A stretch of 9,061 bases of DNA from Alphaproteobacteria bacterium (lineage in GTDB: Bacteria; Pseudomonadota; Alphaproteobacteria; 16-39-46): assembly GCA_947497675.1 (NCBI GenBank), contig CANMHY010000013.1, positions 1-9,061 of the forward strand, read 5' to 3'. A program made the translations under genes and the position numbers. The notes beneath the pieces are model-generated. The model had not been told where the DNA came from and made no database searches. It saw only the letters and a program-made list of their open reading frames with translations. This document shows, in pieces, positions 1 to 6,817 of the stretch. Each line of letters opens with the position of its first letter. Within the stretch, counting starts at the first letter, position 1.

Positions 1-1073
1 ACTTCTGTGAGTACACCAATAGAATTCAGGTGATTTAATGCGCTTCTTGCTGTAGGCTGAGTCATTTGCAATTCTTTGGCAAGAAGTGGAACTGTCACTT
101 GCGGTAGCTTTTTCATGTACTCAAGTGTTTGTTCACATGAAAATCTAGCGCGGCCCAAATGAGATATTTTCTCACTATCTTTTGCAAAAAGATCATTAAT
201 GTTTTTTGCTGTTTGAATGGCTTGTTTTGAAGATTTCTCGATACCAATGAGGAAAAATTCTAGCCATGTTTCCCAAGTGCCGGATTCCCTGACTTCTTGC
301 AGCAGCTCATAATAGTTATGACGATTTTTCTTAAGATAAAGGCTTAAGTAAAGAATTGGCTCATCAAGCATACCATTCGTACATAGAAGCAAGGTTACCA
401 ACAACCTTCCAAGTCTTCCATTACCGTCTAAAAAAGGGTGTATTGTTTCAAATTGAACATGAGCCAATCCTGCTCTTATGAGAACGGGTAGGCGTTCATC
501 ATGAAGGAATCTTTCAAAATCGCTAAGGCAATCACTTAAATGATCTACTGGAGGAGGAATAAAGAGAGCATTGCCTGGCCTTGTGCCGCCAATCCAATTT
601 TGTGATCTTCTAAATTCTCCAGGCGTTTGGCTTGATCCCCTACCTCCAGAAAGCAAAATACCGTGTATTTCTTTTAAAAGTCTAAGAGACAAAGGAAAAT
701 CATCTTTTAAGCGCTCTAAGCCATAGTTTATAGCTTTAACATAATTAGATACCGCTTCTACATCTTCAATTGAGACTTTAGGTTTTTGATTATGTTCAAA
801 TAGCATTAGATCGGAGAAAGAGCTCTGCGTTCCTTCAATTTGACTTGAAAGCAAAGCTTCTTTACGTACATACATGTAGATAAAGAGCGCTGTATTAGGA
901 ATGGTCTTATGAATACTATTTAACTCAGCTAAAGCCAGTGTTGCTTTTTCGAGGTAAGGATAAAGCATCGTGAGTTCTATGGGTGGCTCAGGGGGTAGTT
1001 TTGCAGGAACATATGCTTTATATGACTCACCGGAGACCTTTTGTGTAATGTATATCCCTATTCTTTTATTCAT
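1..1073 (-). CDS. Fic family protein (class II AMPylase-type), C-terminus cut by window edge
   Basis: Translation from the ATG at 1073 stays open for 357 codons to the window edge, so only the extreme C-terminus is probably missing. The Fic core HPFLDGNGRLGR lies at residues 212-223 with catalytic His212, and every consensus position of HxFx(D/E)GNGRxxR is kept. The inhibitory motif (S/T)xxxE(G/N) appears N-terminal to the core as SSQIEG (76-81, Glu80), which defines class II. A PGEFR segment (151-155) and a flap-like TRPGNALFIPPP (164-175) match Fic_N/Fic proteins. Residues about 325-357 resemble a winged helix-turn-helix. Family members usually transfer AMP from ATP to a protein hydroxyl, held off by the inhibitory Glu; the target here is unknown. 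A possible ribosome site AGGTGG lies only 3 nt upstream of the ATG. The gene stands alone with its own promoter, and all key residues are present, so I expect an active, self-restrained enzyme. Confidence 0.93.
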   Translation of the reverse strand, partial: MNKRIGIYITQKVSGESYKAYVPAKLPPEPPIELTMLYPYLEKATLALAELNSIHKTIPNTALFIYMYVRKEALLSSQIEGTQSSFSDLMLFEHNQKPKVSIEDVEAVSNYVKAINYGLERLKDDFPLSLRLLKEIHGILLSGGRGSSQTPGEFRRSQNWIGGTRPGNALFIPPPVDHLSDCLSDFERFLHDERLPVLIRAGLAHVQFETIHPFLDGNGRLGRLLVTLLLCTNGMLDEPILYLSLYLKKNRHNYYELLQEVRESGTWETWLEFFLIGIEKSSKQAIQTAKNINDLFAKDSEKISHLGRARFSCEQTLEYMKKLPQVTVPLLAKELQMTQPTARSALNHLNSIGVLTE

Positions 1074-1098
1074 AAGCCACCTTTTCTTAAGCCCTTCA

Positions 1099-1134
1099 TA
1101 CTAAGAAACTATATCGAATTATCTTTTCTTAGTA
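1099..1134. promoter_or_regulatory. Inverted repeat overlapping the Fic promoter (candidate operator)
   Basis: A perfect 10-bp inverted repeat, TACTAAGAAA (1099-1108) and TTTCTTAGTA (1125-1134), has a 16-bp spacer. One arm covers the predicted start site and the edge of the -10; the other overlaps the -35. The arm centres are 26 bp apart, about two and a half helical turns, so a dimer could contact one face only if flexible. The position suits a repressor site, and the winged helix in Fic itself is one candidate binder. That link is inference. Confidence 0.5.
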
Positions 1135-1136
1135 AA
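1108..1136 (-). promoter_or_regulatory. Predicted sigma-70 promoter of the Fic gene
   Basis: Read on the minus strand, a -35 TTTACT (1136-1131) and a -10 TATAGT (1113-1108) are separated by exactly 17 bp. The -10 matches TATAAT at five of six positions and the -35 matches TTGACA at four. Transcription would start near 1101, giving a 5' leader of about 28 nt. This is seen by eye only; no start-site data. Confidence 0.6.
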
Positions 1137-1147
1137 GATAGTAAAGA
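1130..1147. repeat. Tandem direct repeat TAGTAAAGA x2
   Basis: Two abutting copies of TAGTAAAGA occupy 1130-1138 and 1139-1147. The first copy shares bases with the Fic -35 and with the right arm of the inverted repeat. A 9-bp stem (TCTTTTCTT 1122-1130, AAGAAAAGA 1144-1152) also folds around this region. It may be an additional operator half-site or simple AT-rich sequence. Confidence 0.45.
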
Positions 1148-1161
1148 AAAGAAATGGCGCT

Positions 1162-1200
1162 TCAATTAAAGTGAAGCTCCACATCGTTTTTAGCGGTCAT
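1162..1200 (-). other. 12-codon reading frame with a strong ribosome site
   Basis: ATG at 1200 opens a 12-residue frame (MTAKNDVELHFN) ending in TGA at 1162-1164. A full GGAGG lies 7 nt upstream, a better ribosome site than most genes here possess. The GGGAG is part of the 3' arm of a hairpin at 1209-1227, so translation could be gated by folding. The frame lies between the LpoA-like gene and the Fic promoter. It could be a leader peptide, the start of a decayed gene, or chance. I do not recognise the peptide. Confidence 0.25.
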
Positions 1201-1208
1201 GATTCAAC

Positions 1209-1227
1209 CTCCCAGCTTTGCCGGGAG
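1209..1227 (-). other. GC-rich RNA hairpin downstream of the LpoA-like gene
   Basis: On the minus strand the RNA would read CUCCCGGC-AAA-GCUGGGAG, an 8-bp stem with one G-U pair and a three-base loop. The plus-strand version has an A-C mismatch, so the structure favours minus-strand transcripts. No U-run follows, which argues against a classic intrinsic terminator. A weaker 6-bp stem (1159-1164 with 1172-1177) lies further on and is followed by a T-rich stretch; together they could slow or end transcription from the LpoA-like gene. Confidence 0.4.
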
Positions 1228-1292
1228 TAATTGAGTAATCTCTTAAGTATCACATCTAAACATTGCAGTCGTTCTTTTAAAAATAATAATTT

Positions 1293-2519
1293 TCATATTC
1301 TTTTTTGGTCGACCTGTTTGTAAAAATGAGGAACACGAGCGTCAATTTCAAAAACGTGCCACTCTCGAAGAATATTTCCTTGAGGCGTGAAGGAAAACCT
1401 TCCTTCAACCCCCTCAAATCCTTGAAGACGCATCAGAGATTGACTCACTGCTTTTTGAGGGTCTCTTGCAACGGCGGCAGCTACCATGAGGGCATCATAC
1501 CCTAAAGAAGAAACACGCGGAGGCTCTGATCCATAGGCTGTGTGATAGGCTTCTGAGAAGGTATCCCATTGAGGTGACCGTGTTCCTGCAAACCAAGCTC
1601 CCTGGAGAAGCTGATTTTGAAAAATCGACGGCTCATCCCATTGTCCAGACCCAATGAGACGGGGCTTTATGGTTTGATAAAGAGGATCTTGTGTCAAAAA
1701 GTCAACAATTTGCAGAAGACGTGTGCCCCCTGCCGGAATGACAATGGCTTGAATGTCAGTGAGATTGATGGTTTTAAGTTTTTCATCGAGATCTGTACCG
1801 TTGGGATCGTAGTAGATAACGTCCTTTAATTTTGCACTTGAGCTTGCGTAAAGACCTTGTCTCAAAGATTGGACAACGAGTCGTCCATATTCCCCCAAAG
1901 GAACGATGGCAAGGAATTGTGTGATATTTTGAGAGAGGGCATATTCTATGGCTTTCTTTATTTGATCTTCGGGGGAGAATCCCATGATAAAGACGTTGTC
2001 TCCAGCCACTTGAGGCATGTTGGAAAAGGAAATGATGGGGATTCCTTTTTCCCAAGCCAGAGGGGTGATTGCAGTAACATCGTCGGCCATGAGAGGCCCC
2101 AAAATGAGATCAATATCATTTCTTTCAAGGAGATTAGAGAGCGCTTTTAGGGCGCCAATTTCTTTTTCATTGGATTCTTTTGCTTGTGTATTCGTCGGAA
2201 GGAGTTCAAGAAAGGGAGCTCCTTGATTAAAAAAACGGAGTTCGGCGCCTTTTAGGAGGGCCTCTCCAAGGGCTTGTTTTTCACCCGTGAGGGGAAGGAG
2301 AAGGGCAACTTTAAAAACAGCGGACAGAGGCGGTTTTTTGGGTGCTTCTGTTAACAGAGGGGTTTCAAGGGCCGGGGCTGGGAGTGTTTCGATCGTGAGG
2401 GGGGAGTGGGGTTTTTCAGCGCATCCATTTAAAAGGAAACAAACAATACCGACACCAAGCAGAAGTCCCTTTTTTGAAGAAAAGAGGTGATGTTTAATTT
2501 TATTGAGAAAATGAATCAC
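1293..2519 (-). CDS. LpoA-like penicillin-binding protein activator / periplasmic-binding-fold lipoprotein
   Basis: A 408-residue product with a lipoprotein signal: basic start, hydrophobic run (about 18-30) and a lipobox LNGC with lipidated Cys33. A proline-rich linker (about 36-65) leads into a type I periplasmic-binding fold (Peripla_BP_6) from about 68 to 400, recognisable by VALLLPLTG (71-79), a DLILGPL segment (137-143), GYDALMVAA (340-348) and a closing FEGVEGRFSF block. Alphaproteobacterial proteins of this type are annotated as penicillin-binding protein activators, thought to stimulate peptidoglycan synthases from the outer membrane, by analogy with LpoA; some are instead called ABC amino-acid-binding proteins. 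No permease or ATPase gene lies nearby, which favours the first reading. The start is GTG with only a weak ribosome site. It is divergent from rlmE. The rsmI/yraN genes that often accompany it in alphaproteobacteria (from memory) are not here. Confidence 0.82.
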   Translation of the reverse strand: MIHFLNKIKHHLFSSKKGLLLGVGIVCFLLNGCAEKPHSPLTIETLPAPALETPLLTEAPKKPPLSAVFKVALLLPLTGEKQALGEALLKGAELRFFNQGAPFLELLPTNTQAKESNEKEIGALKALSNLLERNDIDLILGPLMADDVTAITPLAWEKGIPIISFSNMPQVAGDNVFIMGFSPEDQIKKAIEYALSQNITQFLAIVPLGEYGRLVVQSLRQGLYASSSAKLKDVIYYDPNGTDLDEKLKTINLTDIQAIVIPAGGTRLLQIVDFLTQDPLYQTIKPRLIGSGQWDEPSIFQNQLLQGAWFAGTRSPQWDTFSEAYHTAYGSEPPRVSSLGYDALMVAAAVARDPQKAVSQSLMRLQGFEGVEGRFSFTPQGNILREWHVFEIDARVPHFYKQVDQKRI

Positions 2520-2582
2520 GGAAATCCCAGCCTTTAGTTAAATTGAAAACAAGAATCGTAGACAGACGTCTCTGACAGTGGT

Positions 2583-2611
2583 AAGATATTTTTGTAATTT
2601 TACTTTATCAA
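2583..2611 (-). promoter_or_regulatory. Predicted promoter of the LpoA-like gene
   Basis: On the minus strand, -35 TTGATA (2611-2606) and -10 TATCTT (2588-2583) are spaced by 17 bp. The -35 matches consensus at five of six positions and the -10 at four. The leader to the GTG would be roughly 57 nt. It is preceded by a purine/pyrimidine-biased A-rich tract (2610-2640 on plus), which may act as an UP-like element. Confidence 0.55.
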
Positions 2612-2676
2612 GAAAAGAAAAAAAAGAAAGATATTAAAAGGGTAAATATGGGAAACACAGTCTTGACTATTCCAGC

Positions 2677-2705
2677 TTGTTTTTAAAAGACACTGGCCGT
2701 ATCTT
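2677..2705 (+). promoter_or_regulatory. Weak candidate promoter of rlmE
   Basis: TTGTTT (2677-2682) and TATCTT (2700-2705) are 17 bp apart. A better -35 hexamer, TTGACT (2663-2668), lies just upstream but has no good -10 at 16-18 bp. Either could serve. The remaining leader to the rlmE ATG is AT-rich, including AAAAATAATTTTT at 2715-2727. Confidence 0.3.
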
Positions 2706-2755
2706 AGAAGGATGAAAAATAATTTTTATTTTTAATAAGAAAGTGTTTTGACACC

Positions 2756-3448
2756 ATGCGTCTTCATAAAGACCCAAAAAGATCTGAATCTTCTCGGAGA
2801 TGGCTTCAACGTCAAATAAAAGATCCTTATGTTTTAAGGTCAAAAAAAGAAGGATATCGTTCACGAGCGGCCTATAAGCTTCTTGAATTAAATGAAAAAT
2901 ATCATTTTTTAAAACCATCCCTGACAGTTCTTGATTTGGGGGCAGCCCCCGGAGGATGGACCCAAGTTGCCGTGCCTCTTGTAAAAAGTACGTCTGAAAA
3001 CCCTTCTGTTTTTGCCTTTGATATTCTTCCTATGGAGGCTTTAGAGGGTGCGGTTATTTTTGAAGGTGATTTTATGGACGACGCTGTCCTCAAAAATCTT
3101 GAAGAACAAATTGGAGGAAAAGTAGATGTTGTCCTCTCGGATATGGCACCTTCCGCCACGGGGCATGCGGCCACAGACCATTTGCGTATTGTTGGAATGG
3201 TTGAAGCTGCCTATGACTTTGCGCAGCATATTTTAAAACCAGGAGGGGCTTTTGTCGCAAAAGTATTTCAAGGGGGGACGGAGAAAGATCTTCTGCGTCT
3301 TCTAAAACAGGATTTTGAGAAAGTTCATCATGCAAAACCTCCTGCAAGTCGTAAAGAATCCAGCGAGCTTTACGTAATTGCCTTAGGATATGGTAAAGAA
3401 AAAAGCGTTGCAAACGGCGAGAGTGCAAAAAGAAACGCGGAAAGATGA
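2756..3448 (+). CDS. rlmE: 23S rRNA (uridine2552-2'-O)-methyltransferase RlmE (FtsJ/RrmJ)
   Basis: The 230-residue product covers the whole FtsJ family length. The SAM-binding loop DLGAAPGGW is at 60-68, and the K-D-K-E catalytic tetrad is complete: Lys41 (in SRAAYK), Asp129 (LSDMAP), Lys169 (AKVFQG) and Glu204 (SSELYVIA). The N-terminal RWLQRQIKDPYV block corresponds to RWLQEHFSDKYV in E. coli RlmE. The enzyme 2'-O-methylates U2552 in the A-loop of 23S rRNA on the late 50S particle in the cytoplasm. A basic tail of about 20 residues extends past the family core. The ATG at 2756 matches the family start, though no strong ribosome site precedes it. It is divergent from the LpoA-like gene and converges with the DUF6492 gene 21 bp away. 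Confidence 0.96.
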   Translation: MRLHKDPKRSESSRRWLQRQIKDPYVLRSKKEGYRSRAAYKLLELNEKYHFLKPSLTVLDLGAAPGGWTQVAVPLVKSTSENPSVFAFDILPMEALEGAVIFEGDFMDDAVLKNLEEQIGGKVDVVLSDMAPSATGHAATDHLRIVGMVEAAYDFAQHILKPGGAFVAKVFQGGTEKDLLRLLKQDFEKVHHAKPPASRKESSELYVIALGYGKEKSVANGESAKRNAER

Positions 3449-3469
3449 GATGCAAATTTTTGCTTTGTG

Positions 3470-4426
3470 CTAGTAAGATGTAAAATTTGTAAAATGATGG
3501 GAACTTACACTTTTATAATCAGCAGAATAAATACTACGATAAAGCTCAAAAAACTGAAATTTATCTCTAAAGATGAAGGTATTTGCACTTGAACGTAAAC
3601 GTGTAAAATCTCGATATTTTGAGAATACATAATGGGCATAGATATCATACTCAGAAAAACCCATTTTATTGAGTGTAGCCTGGTTAAGAAGAGCTTTTTG
3701 CCAGGAACACTTGTTTATTTCAGAGATTTTTTCCTTAAGTTCTTTAAGCCATTTTCGTTTGAAAACCATATGGTGGCTTATAAAATCAAGCTTAAAATAT
3801 TGATTGGTCTTAAAAAGATCTCGTGTAAATTTTTTTCTGATATCTGTGTAATCAGAATGAATATGAAAAGTATAAGTATTTTTTGTATCATCAATAAAAA
3901 CTTGAGGTCTTAAAAAAACGGTATCGCCATCCACAACGAGAATATTATCACTTTGTGTATATTGATCCGCGTTTAGTTTAATAAATTGTTGAAGAATCCA
4001 TCCTCCTTGCTTTTTAAGTTCTTCATAGTTCTCGACGGCTTCATTTTCTAAAATAAAAATACACCCCTGCTGGTGACAAAAAGATCTGATTTTTTCAGAC
4101 TCTGGGGCAACAATATAAATATTTTGAATGGGATGTAAAACCATGGCCCGAATACTTTCCACAGTTTTTTCTGCCGTTATGAGATCTTTTTCAACCAAAG
4201 GGATGACGACATCTAAAGGGGTTTTACTGGTAAGGGATTTATAACAATTGCTTTTAAAGCAGGGATCTAAGAGAAAACGTCCAGAATGGAGAACAGATCT
4301 TATAAGTTGAGAGTTCCACGCATCAAATTTTTCCGAAAAAAAATAATAACTTTTCGGCATCAGTAAAAAATAAGTCAGGGCTGAAAAAACGGTGACGAGT
4401 AAGAAAATAGCGGCTTTAGTTTTCAT
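3470..4426 (-). CDS. DUF6492-type glycosyltransferase-like membrane-anchored protein
   Basis: From ATG 4426 the protein has 318 residues. An N-terminal hydrophobic segment (about 5-23) probably serves as an uncleaved anchor. The body starts with LDVVIPLVEKD (71-81), a GT-A-like nucleotide-binding opening, then an ILVVDGDTVF strand (162-171) whose Asp166-Gly-Asp168 resembles the metal-binding DxD of GT-A glycosyltransferases. A late FSEYDIYAHYV motif (257-267) matches the SEYE/D-x-Y-x-x-Y motif I associate with DUF6492 proteins. The donor and acceptor are unknown; an envelope glycan is plausible. An upstream in-frame TTG at 4480 would add 18 residues ahead of the anchor; I prefer the ATG because the anchor then begins directly, though neither start has a clear ribosome site. 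Its 3' half is AT-rich (hand count of 3781-3840 about 23% G+C), unlike rlmE, which hints at transfer. Confidence 0.7.
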   Translation of the reverse strand: MKTKAAIFLLVTVFSALTYFLLMPKSYYFFSEKFDAWNSQLIRSVLHSGRFLLDPCFKSNCYKSLTSKTPLDVVIPLVEKDLITAEKTVESIRAMVLHPIQNIYIVAPESEKIRSFCHQQGCIFILENEAVENYEELKKQGGWILQQFIKLNADQYTQSDNILVVDGDTVFLRPQVFIDDTKNTYTFHIHSDYTDIRKKFTRDLFKTNQYFKLDFISHHMVFKRKWLKELKEKISEINKCSWQKALLNQATLNKMGFSEYDIYAHYVFSKYRDFTRLRSSANTFIFRDKFQFFELYRSIYSADYKSVSSHHFTNFTSY

Positions 4427-4502
4427 TTTAAGGGGTTCTTTTTGAAGTTTTAAGAATGAGTTTAGAATATTCCTTCTCAAATTTTATGCCATAAAAGGTT
4501 AG

Positions 4503-4514
4503 ACTTGTGCAAGT
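4503..4514. promoter_or_regulatory. Small inverted repeat in the DUF6492/PAP2 divergent region
   Basis: ACTTG-TG-CAAGT is a 5-bp inverted repeat with a 2-bp spacer between the two divergent genes. Just downstream is TATAGG (4526-4531), a possible -10 for the PAP2 gene 15 bp from TTGTGC (4505-4510). The hexamers are poor, so this is only a pointer to where a shared control site may lie. Confidence 0.25.
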
Positions 4515-4594
4515 TCTATTGGACGTATAGGTTACATTCTTTTAAGGATATTCTATGGGTGGAAATAATTCTTAGATAGATAAGGAACAATGTA

Positions 4595-5401
4595 ATGAAT
4601 GAGCTTCTTTCTACTTCTTTTTTTTATGGGGCAAAGTTTTTTTTGTTCTTTAGCCAAGAATTTATCATCATTCCGATCATTGTCTTTGGATTTATAATGG
4701 GAAAAAAGGATAACTTTGGAAGTGCCCTCTCTTTGCTTCTGTTGACGATGATCTTTAATACACTCTTAAAATCAATGTTTCAGGTTCCCCTCGCGCCGCA
4801 TCTCGAAAAAGTAGGGTTTGCATTTCCGAGTGGTCATATGCAATCTGCTGTTGTTTTTTATGGATGGTTTTTTTATAAAACCTCGTCTCTTCCCTTGAAA
4901 GGTCTTTCTTTGATTCTCCTTGCAGGGTGTGGATGGGCCCTTGTTTACTTGAGGTATCATACGTGGATTGATGTCTTCGGAAGTATTGGTTTTGGTGTTT
5001 TAACACTTGCTCTTTATGTTCAATTTTTTCGAAAATTAGATGCTTTTGATCCAAAATTCAGGCTAATATTTATCGGGGCTTGTTTTTTTGCAATCGCTTC
5101 GTTGTTTTTAGGGTTTCTTGGATATCACGGAGAAGTTCTTGCACACGTCTGGATGGCTTATTATGCCCTTATGGGGTTTTCTTTAGCGTGGGGGATTTTG
5201 GGAAATGGTGGTGAGTTTTCACAATGTCGTGGCCTTTTTGGTGCTTTAGGATGTCTTGCTTTTATATTTTTAATTCAGAGTCTTTTCCAGAAGTTTTTTT
5301 TGACGCGACTGCCTTCTTACTTGTTTGAGATGCAGTGGCTTTTGAGCGCAGGAAGTCTTCCTATTGTTGCTAAAATGATCTCTCATAAAGAACCGAAATA
5401 A
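4595..5401 (+). CDS. Divergent PAP2-superfamily integral membrane protein
   Basis: A 268-residue, strongly hydrophobic protein with about six to eight membrane segments. PAP2 landmarks are visible: Lys59 in motif 1, FPSGH with His81 in motif 2 (77-81), and His122-x3-Asp126 in motif 3 (HTWID). However, the motif 1 Arg-Pro (expected at 66-67) is Leu-Ala, and the motif 3 Arg expected six residues before His122 is Leu116. An Arg sits at 120 instead. PAP2 enzymes dephosphorylate lipid phosphates such as undecaprenyl pyrophosphate or phosphatidate in the membrane; with two phosphate-binding arginines missing, activity or substrate may be changed. Extra C-terminal helices (about 155-250) go beyond the core. 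The ribosome site AAGGA lies 8 nt before the ATG. It is divergent from the DUF6492 gene and probably co-transcribed with rsmB. Confidence 0.8.
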   Translation: MNELLSTSFFYGAKFFLFFSQEFIIIPIIVFGFIMGKKDNFGSALSLLLLTMIFNTLLKSMFQVPLAPHLEKVGFAFPSGHMQSAVVFYGWFFYKTSSLPLKGLSLILLAGCGWALVYLRYHTWIDVFGSIGFGVLTLALYVQFFRKLDAFDPKFRLIFIGACFFAIASLFLGFLGYHGEVLAHVWMAYYALMGFSLAWGILGNGGEFSQCRGLFGALGCLAFIFLIQSLFQKFFLTRLPSYLFEMQWLLSAGSLPIVAKMISHKEPK

Positions 5402-5505
5402 GACGTTCAAATTCCTTTGTTGATTTTTCTGAGACATTTTTGGAAAGGAGATTTGACCTTTCTTCCGAATCGTGACAAGCATACATCCTATTTTAGAGGA
5501 AACCT

Positions 5506-5510
5506 AGAGG
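5506..5510 (+). promoter_or_regulatory. Ribosome binding site of rsmB
   Basis: AGAGG sits 7 nt upstream of ATG 5518 and supports that start. No convincing promoter was found in the 116 bp between the PAP2 gene and rsmB, which favours read-through from the PAP2 transcript. Confidence 0.5.
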
Positions 5511-5517
5511 TTGAAAA

Positions 5518-6816
5518 ATGACTCCTGAAGCACGTCTCAAAGCTCTGTCCGAAGTTTTAAGAGAAGTTTTTGAATTTCAAAATCTTCCGGCGGATAAAGT
5601 TGTATCAAACTATGTTCGTAAAAGGCGCTATATGGGGTCAAAGGATCGACGCTATTTAAGTGATCACCTTTATGCGCTCCTCAGAAAACGGGGCCCTCTC
5701 CTTTTTTATGGTGCGCAATTTGGGGGAGAGCGCAATTATTATGAGAAAGAAGTTATTCTTTATGCTCTTTTCTTTTTAAAATATTCCTTTGACGAAATGA
5801 TCGCAATTTGTGATGGCGGTCTCTATCATCTCTCAGGACTCACCAAAGATGAAATGAAGTTTTTAAAAAAACTTCGCCTTACGAATGATATCCCGCGGTG
5901 GGCCCATTTAAGTTACCCCAAAGAGATAGAACCCTTTTTAGAAAGATCTGAGCCTTTTCAAGAAAAATTTGAAGCCAAATTGAAAGGTCTTATGACAGAG
6001 GCCTCCCTTGACCTTCGTGTTAATACACTCAAAGCCAACAGAGAAGATGTTTTAAGATATTTTGATACAGAAGGAATTGAGGCGTTTCCAACGCCTCATT
6101 CGCCAATAGGTGTTCGGCTTTCAAAGCGGATTGATTTAAGCCTTAACCCCTTATTTAAGAGGGGAGAAATTGAAGTTCAAGACGAAGGATCTCAGTTGAT
6201 TTCTTTCTTAGTGTCTCCGCGGTCCGGAGACCGGATCCTTGATTTTTGTGCAGGGGCTGGTGGAAAGTCATTGGGACTTGCAGCGCTTATGGACAATAAA
6301 GGATCTCTGCTTGCAACTGATATTAATGCGGTTAGATTGCAAAAGGCCAAAGAAAGGTTTCGTCGGGCTGGGGTACACATTGTGGAAACACGTGTTTTAG
6401 AAAATGGCGAGAATGATAAGTGGTTGAAGCGTCAAAAAGGGAGTTTTAATCGTGTTCTTGCAGATGTTCCTTGTTCAGGATCGGGGACTTGGCGCCGAAA
6501 CCCAGACCAGAAATGGAAATTAAAAATTTCGGATATCGAAGAACTTCAAAAACGCCAATTGGAGATTTTGATGAAAGCCTCTCAATCGGTTAAAAAAGGA
6601 GGTAGACTCGTCTATGCAACGTGTTCTTTGTTTCAAGAGGAAAATGAGGATGTTGTGACTCAGTTTTTAAAAAGCTGTGAGGATCAGTTTATCTTAGAAG
6701 AAGCATCTTCGTGTTTTGAGGAGGCTGATGTTTTCTTTGATGGAAAGTTTTTAAAGTTAGATGTTTCAAAAACGCAAACGGATGGATTTTTTGCGGCTGT
6801 TTTTAAAAGAATATAA
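5518..6816 (+). CDS. rsmB: 16S rRNA (cytosine967-C5)-methyltransferase RsmB
   Basis: At 432 residues this matches the length of E. coli RsmB. An N-terminal helical region (about 1-140) occupies the place of the NusB-like RNA-binding domain, although its sequence is divergent. The methyltransferase core holds EVQDEGSQL (219-227), SAM loop LDFCAGAGGKS (241-251), Asp268 in the next strand, DVPCSGSG with Cys319 (motif IV) and YATCS with Cys369 (motif VI). In this family the motif VI cysteine attacks the base and the motif IV cysteine helps release it. The role is methylation of 16S rRNA C967 before 30S assembly. RsmB and alphaproteobacterial RsmB-like homologues are hard to separate by eye, so the exact target carries some doubt. 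The gene ends one base before the stop of the convergent cobS-like gene. Confidence 0.92.
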   Translation: MTPEARLKALSEVLREVFEFQNLPADKVVSNYVRKRRYMGSKDRRYLSDHLYALLRKRGPLLFYGAQFGGERNYYEKEVILYALFFLKYSFDEMIAICDGGLYHLSGLTKDEMKFLKKLRLTNDIPRWAHLSYPKEIEPFLERSEPFQEKFEAKLKGLMTEASLDLRVNTLKANREDVLRYFDTEGIEAFPTPHSPIGVRLSKRIDLSLNPLFKRGEIEVQDEGSQLISFLVSPRSGDRILDFCAGAGGKSLGLAALMDNKGSLLATDINAVRLQKAKERFRRAGVHIVETRVLENGENDKWLKRQKGSFNRVLADVPCSGSGTWRRNPDQKWKLKISDIEELQKRQLEILMKASQSVKKGGRLVYATCSLFQEENEDVVTQFLKSCEDQFILEEASSCFEEADVFFDGKFLKLDVSKTQTDGFFAAVFKRI

Positions 6817-6817
6817 G

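Noticed and set aside
1305..2490. Several open frames of 66-97 codons on the plus strand opposite the LpoA-like gene
   Set aside because: They lie wholly inside a well-supported minus-strand gene, overlap each other, and show no domain or ribosome site.
2567..2574. AGACGTCT palindrome in the LpoA/rlmE divergent region as an operator
   Set aside because: Eight bases only, a single copy, and it lies downstream of the predicted promoter with no further symmetry.
2712..2735. Short leader frame (MKNNFYF) before rlmE
   Set aside because: The purine-rich AGAAGG abuts the ATG with no spacing, and the peptide is only seven codons of AT-rich sequence.
3452..3463. GCAAATTTTTGC palindrome between the converging rlmE and DUF6492 genes as a bidirectional terminator
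   Set aside because: The stem is only 4-5 bp, mostly A-T, with no real loop and no U-run on either strand.
4427..4480. Extension of the DUF6492 gene to TTG at 4480
   Set aside because: The ATG at 4426 puts the membrane anchor at the N-terminus as expected; the extra 18 residues look like leader sequence.
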